The notes beneath the pieces are model-generated. The model was not told the DNA's origin, did no database searches, and worked only from the letters and a program-made list of their open reading frames with translations. DNA of 12,486 bases, from positions 1-12,486 of the forward strand of contig JWZX01001128.1 in assembly GCA_001275005.1 (NCBI GenBank), given 5' to 3'. Source of the stretch: Chrysochromulina tobinii (taxonomy: Eukaryota > Haptophyta > Prymnesiales > Chrysochromulinaceae). Positions within the stretch are counted from its first letter, which is position 1, and every line of letters begins with the position of its first letter. The translations under genes and the position numbers were made by a program. Positions 6,323-12,486 of the stretch are shown piece by piece.

Positions 6323-7797
6323 CGGGCACAGCGATGGGGACGCCGGGCATGCGGCCGATCTCGTCGAGTGGCCGGCCGCTCTCGGGCTACGCGCGACCAG
6401 GCACGGGCTCGGCGCGGCCGGGGACGCAGGGTGGGATCGAGAGCGCGATGCAGGGCGCGCGGCCAGGCACGTCGCGGCCTGTGACGGCGCTCGGCCGGCT
6501 AGTCCGACTCGGCACCGCGTCGATGGTCTCCGAGGCCGGCGGCCCGTTCATCCGCGTCGAGCGGCTCGACCTCAAAAAGTACGCGGCGCGGCCCGAGCTG
6601 GCCAAGGTGCTCTTTGATTACATCCTGTACCACGACCACAACCCGCGCAAGGCGCTCGAGCTCGCCAACTACGCGACCCAGCTTGCCAATTTTGAGGACT
6701 GGTGGTGGAAGGAGCGATTGGGCAAATGCTATTACATGCTCGGGTTGCTGCGAGAGGCGGAGAAGCAGTTCGCCTCGTCGATCCGGAACCAGCCGATGGT
6801 GGTCGCGTATCTGCAGCTCGCCAAGGTTGCGCTACGGCTCGACCAACCCAAGAATGCGCTCGACGTGTACACGAAGGCGATCGAAGCCTTCCCGGGAGAT
6901 CCGGCTTGCATGCTGGGCATCGCGCGCGTGCACGAGGCGCTCAACGAGGAGACGGAGGCCATCGCCATGCACAAGATGGTGCTCGAGGCGGACCCTGCGA
7001 ACGTCGAGGCGATGGCATGCCTCGCCGCGCATCACTTCTACTCGGACCAGCCTGAGCTCGCCTTGAGATTCTACCGGCGTATGCTGCAGATGGGAGTCTC
7101 GACGCCCGAGCTGTGGAATAATCTCGGCCTGTGCTGCTTCTACGCATCCCAGTATGACATGGCGCTCTCGTGCCTCGATCGCGCGCTATCGATGGCCTCG
7201 GATGACGCGATGGCGGACGTGTGGTATAACATTGGGCAGGTGGGCCGCACGACGCCCGCACGACGCCAACCCCTCCGCCGCGTGCAGCGGCGCGCGCCAT
7301 CGCCACGATGCACGGCCCACGCCTCTGATGGTGCCGTGCGCCCTGGCTGCCTGGCTGCCTGCCCCTCGCTCGCGCCTCTTCCATGCCCTTCCTCGCGCGC
7401 ACCTCTCTCGCGCCTTCACCTCTCGCCTCTCGCCTCTCGCCTCCCCCACCGCCATCCACGGCAGGTGGCCATCGGCATCGGCGACCTCGGGCTCGCATAC
7501 CAAGCCTTTAAGATCTCAATCTCCGTCGACGCAAACCATGCCGAGTCGTACTCCAATCTGGGTGTGCTCGAGCTGCGCAAGGGCAACATCGACGCGGCGC
7601 GCTCCAACTTCCGCGTGGTGCAGGGCATGGCCTCGCATCTATTCGAGCCGTTCTTCAACGGCGCGCTGCTCGCCTATAAGCTCGGAGACTTCCAGGAGGC
7701 CTTCGAGCTCGCCACCAAGGCGCTGCAGCTCTGCGAAGGCCACCACGATTCGCTCGAGCTGCTCAAGCAGCTCAAGACGCACTTCGCCATGCTGTGA
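6043..7797 (+). CDS. TTC8: Tetratricopeptide repeat protein 8 (BBSome subunit BBS8)
   Basis: Exons 6043-7239 and 7465-7797 give 509 residues, close to the usual length of about 500-540. The protein follows the TTC8/BBS8 plan throughout. It has an N-terminal TPR-like helical pair, an acidic patch with LLDENATATLPRPGTSLS, an Arg-Pro-Gly-Thr linker rich in RPGT/RPIT/RPLSG (about 83-146), and the motif RLVRLGTASM. A long TPR array follows from about 183, including DWWWKERLGKCYYMLG, HHFYSDQPELALRFYRRML and NNLGLCCFYASQYDM. The C-terminus is HFAML, identical in vertebrate proteins. BBS8 is part of the BBSome coat that moves membrane proteins into and out of cilia together with IFT trains, so the host should be flagellated. 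The annotated ATG is chosen because the conserved N-terminus begins just after it; the frame extends upstream only through a TTG. Confidence 0.95.
   Translation: MDTEQLTQQLDPVFKAQWLFRQHKWDDCIALCTELLAANPYDQAVWYLKCRALTLQAWVDDTDFEEEGMADSLLDENATATLPRPGTSLSRPMTGTAMGTPGMRPISSSGRPLSGYARPGTGSARPGTQGGIESAMQGARPGTSRPVTALGRLVRLGTASMVSEAGGPFIRVERLDLKKYAARPELAKVLFDYILYHDHNPRKALELANYATQLANFEDWWWKERLGKCYYMLGLLREAEKQFASSIRNQPMVVAYLQLAKVALRLDQPKNALDVYTKAIEAFPGDPACMLGIARVHEALNEETEAIAMHKMVLEADPANVEAMACLAAHHFYSDQPELALRFYRRMLQMGVSTPELWNNLGLCCFYASQYDMALSCLDRALSMASDDAMADVWYNIGQVGRTTPARRQPLRRVQRRAPSPRCTAHASDGAVRPGCLAACPSLAPLPCPSSRAPLSRLHLSPLASRLPHRHPRQVAIGIGDLGLAYQAFKISISVDANHAESYSNLGVLELRKGNIDAARSNFRVVQGMASHLFEPFFNGALLAYKLGDFQEAFELATKALQLCEGHHDSLELLKQLKTHFAML
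7240..7464 (+). other. TTC8 intron: 225 nt, multiple of 3, stop-free
   Basis: The BBS8 family sequence reads VWYNIGQ directly into VAIGIGDLGLAYQ; between these lie 75 extra Arg/Pro/Ala/Ser-rich codons with GT-AG ends (GGGCAG|GTGGGC and CGGCAG|GTGGCC). The 3' part is pyrimidine-rich with CTCGCCT repeats, as expected before an acceptor. The phase is 0 and no stop codon occurs, so the unspliced frame reads through. GCAGGTGG is present at both boundaries (7236-7243 and 7461-7468). Confidence 0.9.
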
Positions 7798-8079
7798 GGT
7801 TCGGGCGTCCTCCCAAAAGAACCGCAGGCAAGCAGCAGACGTACGGTAGATCTAGATGCGTCGTCATCGTTTCCACAGTGGACACTGTCTCGGGACATGT
7901 AGATGTACCGAAAAGGAAATCGAAACGCGAAAACGATTGGACCGAAACGAATACGCACTTCGCTTGGTCGAACACACCGCTTGGCCGAAGACACCGCTTG
8001 GCCGAACACATCACGAACACACAACCTCTTAGCACGCCTATCGCTTGGCCGTAGCGCGCGAACGAGGAGCGACCCATCC
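7798..8079. promoter_or_regulatory. Gap between TTC8 and the Q-rich gene
   Basis: These 282 bp must contain the TTC8 3' end and the next promoter. The only structure I see is the 17-bp tandem repeat at 7961-8011. Confidence 0.4.
7961..8011 (+). repeat. 17-bp tandem repeat, three copies
   Basis: Copies of CGCTTGGCCGAACACAC start at 7961, 7978 and 7995, each with one or two changes. CGCTTGGCCG occurs again near 8042. Confidence 0.9.
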
Positions 8080-8781
8080 ATGGGCTTCTCGATGGACCGA
8101 CGCGACTCGCGCTCGAACACGAAGCACGGCGAGGCCGCGGTAGATGCGCTTAATCGCCAGGCCGGTCGTCCTTCTGACCGTGAGACATGGGCGGACCACC
8201 ACCAGCTCAGAGGCGATCAAGACCGCAAACGAGTGGCTCTTCAGCAAAAGCGCCAGGAGGCGTATGTGAGAGACGATATGTTGGCGCCTCAGACCATCCA
8301 GCAGCAGCAGGCATGGGCAGCGCAGCAGCAAGCCTACGAGCAAAGTCTGCAGGAGCATTACCACCTTGGCCAGCTTGTCACGCTCCCAAACGGTCAGAAG
8401 GTACCACTCACGATGACCATGGTGCAGGAGCACCTGCTCGAGCAGCAGCTGAAGCACCAGCACCAACAAACACCACACCCATACTACGCAGACCAGCTAC
8501 AGCTCGAGCAGCAACAACGGCAGCAACAGCATCGGCTAAAGCAGCTGCAACAGCAGTCAGCTGCCCCCCTCGAACACGATATTGAGCGCAAGCGTCGCAT
8601 CGACGGTGCACATCGGCAGCTGCAGCAGCAGTATGCGGAGCAGCTGTACTTGCAGCAGCAGCAGCAGCAACCGCAGCTGGCCGAACAGCCTACGGGCAGG
8701 GGTAAGACGATGCAGCAGCAGCAGGCGATGCGCACACGGTATACGCCAACACAGCACGAGACCGATAACTTATCTTGTTAA
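8080..8781 (+). CDS. Glutamine-rich coiled-coil-prone protein, unknown function
   Basis: The 233-residue ORF starts at an ATG in good context (CATCCATGG); the frame is open further upstream but that part includes the tandem repeat at 7961-8011. Residues 1-70 are polar and charged. From about 71 to 220 the protein is dominated by Gln, with runs such as QQQQQQ (193-198), alternating with Leu, His and Arg. A less repetitive island at about 96-124 (LGQLVTLPNGQKVPLTMTMV) may be the functional core. Codons in the Gln runs are nearly all CAG, with a few CAA. I see no signal peptide, membrane span or known domain. Gln-rich proteins of this kind are often transcription-associated or granule-forming, but nothing here proves it. 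Confidence 0.6.
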   Translation: MGFSMDRRDSRSNTKHGEAAVDALNRQAGRPSDRETWADHHQLRGDQDRKRVALQQKRQEAYVRDDMLAPQTIQQQQAWAAQQQAYEQSLQEHYHLGQLVTLPNGQKVPLTMTMVQEHLLEQQLKHQHQQTPHPYYADQLQLEQQQRQQQHRLKQLQQQSAAPLEHDIERKRRIDGAHRQLQQQYAEQLYLQQQQQQPQLAEQPTGRGKTMQQQQAMRTRYTPTQHETDNLSC

Positions 8782-9187
8782 ATGTTGGAAGGCCATGCCG
8801 AGGGGATGTATACTTTGGCGCTACGATGCACAAGTCCGATGTGGACACTGAGGGGATGTATACCGACCGTCGCAGAGGAGGCAGTCAACGAACGTGGCAT
8901 CGTGGCAAGTATGGAAGTAAGAAGTGAAGTAAGAAGTAACTTATCGGTCTGAGGACTCCCAAGCTCAGACGATGTTAGACGATGATCGATGTGCAGCCGC
9001 TTCGGGCGGGTGAAAGTCTCCGTCAGTCTTCTGTGGGAAGTAAAAGAAAGGTAGGGCGTGATGCGTATCGACTCGTGATGGGCCCTTCTCACCTCTCGTC
9101 GCAGATCCGCGCTCCCTTCTCGGTGCGGTGGATCGGAGCTGCGGGTCCCTCTCCCTGCAGGCCGGTGGGTGCCTGCTGCCTGGGTAC
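8782..9187. other. Intergenic region with short direct repeats
   Basis: I see no gene. The 14-mer GAGGGGATGTATAC occurs at 8800-8813 and 8850-8863. GAAGTAAGAAGT is tandemly duplicated at 8914-8937. AACTTATC occurs at about 8766 and 8938, on either side of these repeats. Confidence 0.6.
8914..8937 (+). repeat. Perfect 12-bp tandem duplication
   Basis: GAAGTAAGAAGT appears twice in a row without change. Confidence 0.95.
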
Positions 9188-9805
9188 ATGAACATGCTGC
9201 TGCTGTTCAACACAACGCGCGCACACACTCCGGACATGAACATGTATCCATCAGTGAGTGCTCAGTGGCCTCAAAGTCGAAAGTGGGTCGAGGCCTCGGT
9301 GTACGGCGTATTTCAAGCGCTTACACCAAAATCTTTCGTAATGTGTGTCTCGTCAAAATCGTCCAGGATTACGAAAAGACGGTCTGTTCTTGGCTCGCGC
9401 ACAATCACGATGGAGGTCGAGGACCCACGCCCAGAGACCCCTCGCCCAAATGAGGCACCTCGTGACCTAATGGCTGCCATGATGGCCACACCAATCCGAA
9501 AACCACGGTGGTCTGGGTGGTTCTCGTCGGCACCTCCGCCTGAGAACGCAAGGCCGATGGTGCTTCCGGATGATGATACAAATGCTTCATCCAAAATCAT
9601 TCCGCTCCTGCGCGAGCCGCTACGCTGTGAGCCGCTCGATGATCAGGATCGTCAGGACGAGCAGCCTACGGACAGTGACGCTTTCACCAGCACCGCTACC
9701 CGCACACGTCTCGAACTACGCAATCTGAGTAGACGCACACGCACATCGCGCGAGCAGCAAGAGCCAAGCGGTGGGTCGCCAGGTCGCGAGAAGGTGGTGG
9801 CCTGA
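9188..9805 (+). CDS. Hypothetical protein, strand uncertain
   Basis: From the first ATG (9188) the plus frame gives 205 residues; it opens upstream only by a GTG at 9128. The protein is polar, with WSGWFSSAPPPENARP and an Asp/Arg/Gln-rich tail (about residues 140-205), and shows no known domain. On the opposite strand 9313-9600 encodes 95 residues that also look protein-like (GLAFSGGGADENH, DRLFVILDDFDETHITKDFG). The two frames share their third codon positions, so base composition cannot decide between them. Either, both or neither may be real. Confidence 0.3.
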   Translation: MNMLLLFNTTRAHTPDMNMYPSVSAQWPQSRKWVEASVYGVFQALTPKSFVMCVSSKSSRITKRRSVLGSRTITMEVEDPRPETPRPNEAPRDLMAAMMATPIRKPRWSGWFSSAPPPENARPMVLPDDDTNASSKIIPLLREPLRCEPLDDQDRQDEQPTDSDAFTSTATRTRLELRNLSRRTRTSREQQEPSGGSPGREKVVA

Positions 9806-10769
9806 GAATACACTCAGTGCTCTGTGCTCTGTGCTCTGTGCTTCCTTGCTCTGGTTGCATGAGTGTTGTTAGTACTGACATACATAACATCGTGGAGGCG
9901 CGAGCTTTGCGAGGACATGTGCTGACAATCATGAAAAAGCCATGGAAGGGAGCGGAGGGGTGCATAGTACATAATAGAAATTTCGTACTAGGGGTCCACT
10001 GTTGACTGTACCTCGTACTTTCCCACTTCCCAACCTGGTCCCGTGGGTTACCTTCGGGTGTTGGGTACGAGTACCAGCCAAGGCTGTTGAAAGCGTTAGA
10101 TCAGATTGGTGGGCTATTCATTTATTATGCTAATAACAGATAAAAGCATAAAACGCCTAATAGGTGCGGCCCGTCTCGAGCAGGAACTAGGCCCTTGGAA
10201 CTAGGAAACGATGAGGAACACCCTGAGAGTTCTTCTCTCAATTATGTACCGTACCAAGGGTTATGATCATGTTAATATTCATGTCTGGTACATGTCTGGT
10301 TTCTCGTCTCGATTTCTCGGTCCTCGCGCCGCCGGCATGGTCGCCGGACGCATCCTTTCCGGATCCGGACGTGTGCGCGGTGCGCCCGACAGGTGGTCGT
10401 GTTTTGGACGTGCCGCTTGCCGCGGAGCAGGGCCCGCGGCGGCCGCGGAGGCCGGAGGGGCGTGAGTGCCCACGCGGTGACGCGCCCCTTTTCACAACTT
10501 TACGGCGTTCGGCTGCAGGATCGGCTCCGTGCACCAGCAAAATATGCGTAAGATCCCCAGGCCGCTCATCTTCGGTCGGGCCGAGCGGGAGTCCCCGGCC
10601 CCGTATTTGTGTGTGTGTTCCAAAATGGATGGTTTCGCGCCCCTTCACGGAGTTACTTACAGGTAAATACCGGGTACCGGTAGGTGTCTTTTTACCGGTT
10701 CGTCTTTGTGGAAGAGGGCGCCGACACACTCGACGTCGCGCTGGCTCGCCAGCTCGCAACCACATCGTG
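9806..10769. other. Long region without a supported gene; AT-richer patch and short repeats
   Basis: After a TGCTCTG tandem (9818-9838) the sequence turns noticeably AT-richer, most of all at 10110-10160, then GC-rich again at 10320-10480. GGAACTAGG is repeated at 10183 and 10197, and ATGTCTGGT at about 10280 and 10291. An ATG at 10211 opens an 84-codon ORF of unconvincing composition. The plus frame of the next gene is open back to 10263, but residues before 10770 are Arg/Pro/Ser-rich and look non-coding. At 10655-10670 TTACTTACAGGTAAATAC combines acceptor-like and donor-like sequence. A missing 5' exon of the downstream gene could lie here. Confidence 0.45.
9818..9838 (+). repeat. 7-bp tandem repeat, three copies
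   Basis: TGCTCTG is repeated three times in a row and followed by a partial copy. Confidence 0.9.
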
Positions 10770-11873
10770 ATGCACCTCACAGGCATGGCCTTGGACATTG
10801 TGCAAGAGTCGCCGTGGCAAAACGCGTGGCGTCCGCCAGATTGTCAATGTTTTGCTCTTTGCGAAACCGGCGAGTTGATGAAGCTCTTTTCGCATCTGCC
10901 GCTCCTGGTGTACAATGACTCCTCTCCTTGGTTTGGCTACCTGACCCGCGTGTATCGAACAGCGGTGCCACTTCCTTTCAACTTGCGCAACCTCACCATG
11001 TTTTACCCTGGACTGCTCCCGACGAATACACACCGGTGCGAGACTTATCCCTGGTCGAAACACGGCAACGCATCTCAACTGCCTCAATGTGCAGATCAGA
11101 ACTGTAGCAGCTGGCTACGTCAAACGAGTGAGGCGAACGCCGATATGCGGTACCGGCCGGGATGGGCAGCTGGGTCCGCCCACATCTGGACGCCCATCCC
11201 CAACTTCTTCGATGAAACGAAACACGGGACGTCCGCAGATGAGATGGTCCGTTCCGGTGCAGAACGCTCGCGACTGAGACTCAGCGGACGCAACCTCTTC
11301 GCTGGCTTGCAATCAGTGCGCAACCGAACCTTCTATGCAAATGACTCGTGGGTGGAAGTGATGAGGGTCGAGTCAACTGTCACACCCGAAGGCAATTTCC
11401 ATGGGTACCCTTATGGCTGCTGGTTCTGGCCTATGCCAGGATCTGGCATCTTCATCAACATCGGTAAGTCGTTGCGGGCCCAAGGCACTGGGCACGCCGT
11501 TGATGTACTCGGGATCCCGCGGCACGATTTGTATTTTGCGAACGCGACGCGCGCGGCTGGTTTTGACTCCCTCCAAGTGCTTATGGGCCAAACAAACTTG
11601 GGCGGGCATAAGTCGCGCTTCCACGTGCAAACTGGACATACGTTTGAGATCATCATCGCCAACGGCGCTTGCATGACCGAGACTATCTATGGTGCATGCG
11701 CTCCCATGGAACTCAGAACTGGCTGGGATGCGTCGTTACCATGCAACTGCCAGCAACGATTCGCCAATCTTGAACTGCCGAGGATCCGACTCGCGTGCTA
11801 CAAGTTATCAAACGAGGTTATTGCTCAACACGGATCTAATTGTCACACCACATGCTCAACACGGACTTGCTAA
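10770..11873 (+). CDS. Cys-rich, sequon-rich, probably secreted or lumenal protein of unknown function; 3' end replaced by repeats
   Basis: From the ATG at 10770 the frame gives 367 residues. The first convincing coding sequence is MALDIVQESPWQNAW (ATG at 10785). That ATG lies just after CTCACAG, a possible 3' splice site, so a 5' exon with a signal peptide may be missing. The protein has about 15 Cys and seven N-x-S/T sequons (N49, N74, N100, N111, N185, N191, N258), which points to the secretory pathway. Its most striking motif is YGCWFWPMPGSGIFINIGKS (about 215-234), preceded by WVEVMRVES. I recall similar motifs in hypothetical algal proteins but cannot name a function. The last 16 or so codons, from about 352, are encoded by the repeat array, and the TAA lies in the loop and arm of its first hairpin. 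The true C-terminus is probably lost or lies elsewhere. Confidence 0.6.
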   Translation: MHLTGMALDIVQESPWQNAWRPPDCQCFALCETGELMKLFSHLPLLVYNDSSPWFGYLTRVYRTAVPLPFNLRNLTMFYPGLLPTNTHRCETYPWSKHGNASQLPQCADQNCSSWLRQTSEANADMRYRPGWAAGSAHIWTPIPNFFDETKHGTSADEMVRSGAERSRLRLSGRNLFAGLQSVRNRTFYANDSWVEVMRVESTVTPEGNFHGYPYGCWFWPMPGSGIFINIGKSLRAQGTGHAVDVLGIPRHDLYFANATRAAGFDSLQVLMGQTNLGGHKSRFHVQTGHTFEIIIANGACMTETIYGACAPMELRTGWDASLPCNCQQRFANLELPRIRLACYKLSNEVIAQHGSNCHTTCSTRTC

Positions 11874-11886
11874 GTCCGTGTTGAGC
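11854..11886. repeat. Hairpin 1 (F-R, loop GCT)
   Basis: A perfect 15-bp stem with a 3-nt loop; it contains the stop codon (11871-11873) of the upstream ORF. Confidence 0.95.
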
Positions 11887-11918
11887 TAAGTCCGTGTTGA
11901 GCATATTCACAGCTCACT

Positions 11919-11961
11919 AAGTCCGTGTTGAGCATATGGTTTTTTTTCTCAACACGGACTT
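11919..11961. repeat. Hairpin 2 (R-F, T-rich loop)
   Basis: A 14-bp stem, with the first base of the F arm changed to T, around ATATGG and a T-run. Confidence 0.9.
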
Positions 11962-12002
11962 AGCAAGTGTGACTATCAATTCACAGTTGCTAAGTCCGTG
12001 TA

Positions 12003-12046
12003 AAGTCCGTGTTGAGCATATGTTTTTCGGTGCTCAACACGGACTT
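12003..12046. repeat. Hairpin 3 (R-F, 14-nt loop)
   Basis: A perfect 15-bp stem with loop ATATGTTTTTCGGT. A truncated R copy (11992-12001) lies just upstream. Confidence 0.95.
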
Positions 12047-12065
12047 GTTGGTGTGATTGACGATC

Positions 12066-12109
12066 AAGTCCGTGTTGAGCATATGTTTTTCGGTGCTCAA
12101 CACGGACTT
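12066..12109. repeat. Hairpin 4 (R-F, 14-nt loop)
   Basis: Identical to hairpin 3 over all 44 bases, including the loop. Confidence 0.95.
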
Positions 12110-12118
12110 GATGGTGTG

Positions 12119-12163
12119 AAGTCCGTGTTGAGCATATGTTTTTCTGTTGCTCAACACGGACTT
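12119..12163. repeat. Hairpin 5 (R-F, 15-nt loop)
   Basis: The same stem, with loop ATATGTTTTTCTGTT, which is one base longer than in hairpins 3 and 4. Confidence 0.95.
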
Positions 12164-12199
12164 TGTAAGTGTGAATCACACCCAAAACGAAAAACATTT

Positions 12200-12232
12200 G
12201 CTCAACACGGACTTGTCAAGTCCGTGTTGAGC
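12200..12232. repeat. Hairpin 6 (F-R, loop GTC)
   Basis: A perfect 15-bp stem with a 3-nt loop, the same type as hairpin 1. The sequence before it (AACGAAAAACAT) is the reverse complement of the loop sequence of hairpins 3-5. Confidence 0.95.
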
Positions 12233-12373
12233 ATGTTCACAGTTTACACACCGGGTTCTTTTGTGAATGAGCTCAACACGGACTTATCGGAGCGTGAATT
12301 CACAGTTGCAAATCCCGCAATCCCGTGGTTCCATCCCTGTCAGTCTGAGCGACGAGCGTGGAGAGGGAGCGCG

Positions 12374-12486
12374 GCGCAGGTCTGGCTGGCACATTTTGGT
12401 GATACGCGCAACGAGGTGGCCGCCAAGGTGGTGTCGAAAAAGGGGCTCGATAAGGACCAGATCGGATGGATCCGCGAGGAAATCGC
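12374..12486 (+). CDS. Possible first part of an exon, running off the window
   Basis: The frame through 12374 is open to the window end. It reads AQVWLAHFGDTRNEVAAK and then KGLDKDQIGWIREEI, evenly composed and protein-like. GCGCAG at 12374-12379 could be a 3' splice site, making GTC at 12380 the first exon codon, as at other exons here that start with GTG after CAG. The frame is also open back through the repeat array, but that part is not credible coding. No family is recognised. Confidence 0.35.

Larger units (their letters stand above)
11823..12285. repeat. Array of 15-bp inverted repeats (about 16 copies, at least six hairpins)
   Basis: The unit GCTCAACACGGACTT (F) and its reverse complement AAGTCCGTGTTGAGC (R) recur across 463 bp. 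F copies lie at 11823 (partial), 11854, 11947 (first base changed), 12032, 12095, 12149, 12200 and 12271. R copies lie at 11872, 11888, 11919, 11992 (partial), 12003, 12066, 12119 and 12218. Full copies are nearly all exact, while the DNA between them is partly conserved: ATATGTTTTTCGGT between arms, and GTGTGA or TCACA near the outer ends. The orientation changes along the array, so this is not a simple head-to-tail tandem. It could be a cluster of tiny hairpin elements, a multi-site protein target or a small-RNA precursor. Confidence 0.95.

Noticed and set aside
10263-10769. N-terminal 169 codons of the long ORF preceding the Cys-rich protein
   Set aside because: Composition is Arg/Pro/Ser-rich and erratic, spans AT-rich to GC-rich shifts, and is unlike the following coding part.
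11976-12197. 73-codon minus-strand ORF
   Set aside because: It is translated inverted repeat (QVRVEHRKTYAQHGL repeated), not a gene.
11823-12285. Possible CRISPR array
   Set aside because: Units occur in both orientations, spacers are short and similar to each other, and the context is eukaryotic.

Overview
The window looks like nuclear DNA of a GC-rich, flagellated unicellular eukaryote. Genes carry short GT-AG introns, sit on both strands and have no bacterial ribosome binding sites. One gene is a clear BBSome subunit (TTC8/BBS8), so the organism should build a cilium or flagellum. A haptophyte-like alga fits the GC-rich coding, the very short introns and the low-complexity proteins, but this is an inference from style, not a match I could test.

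Layout. Positions 1-216 are the right-hand remnant of a Helitron-type Rep protein. Positions 217-2334 have no gene I can support, only short coding-like peptides, a G-quadruplex motif and simple repeats. On the minus strand, 2335-4857 encodes a large PDZ-PH-EF-hand-C2 protein. Its start lies 209 bp from the start of a plus-strand gene, 5067-5676, that appears only after splicing three exons and encodes a small membrane protein resembling the DUF1279/FAM210 family. TTC8/BBS8 follows at 6043-7797 with one intron, then a glutamine-rich protein at 8080-8781. A doubtful ORF lies at 9188-9805. After an AT-richer gap comes the 3' part of a Cys-rich, sequon-rich, probably secreted protein (10770-11873). 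Its end runs into a dense array of 15-bp inverted repeats (11823-12285). The last 110 bases look like the start of another exon.

The most interesting points are these. (1) A 339-nt segment inside the EF-hand region of the PDZ-PH-C2 gene has GT-AG ends, is a multiple of 3, has no in-frame stop, and its removal rebuilds an EF-hand: a candidate exitron. (2) The TTC8 intron (225 nt) is also a multiple of 3 and stop-free, and is flanked by an 8-bp direct repeat of the kind introner insertion would leave. (3) The inverted-repeat array forms at least six hairpins and supplies the last codons and the stop of the neighbouring gene. (4) Two short upstream ORFs could control translation: a 5-codon one whose stop overlaps the start of the PDZ-PH-C2 gene, and a long one overlapping the TTC8 start.

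The genes share no obvious pathway. TTC8 belongs to ciliary trafficking, the PDZ-PH-EF-C2 protein looks like a calcium/lipid-dependent membrane adaptor, and the FAM210-like protein is probably organellar.
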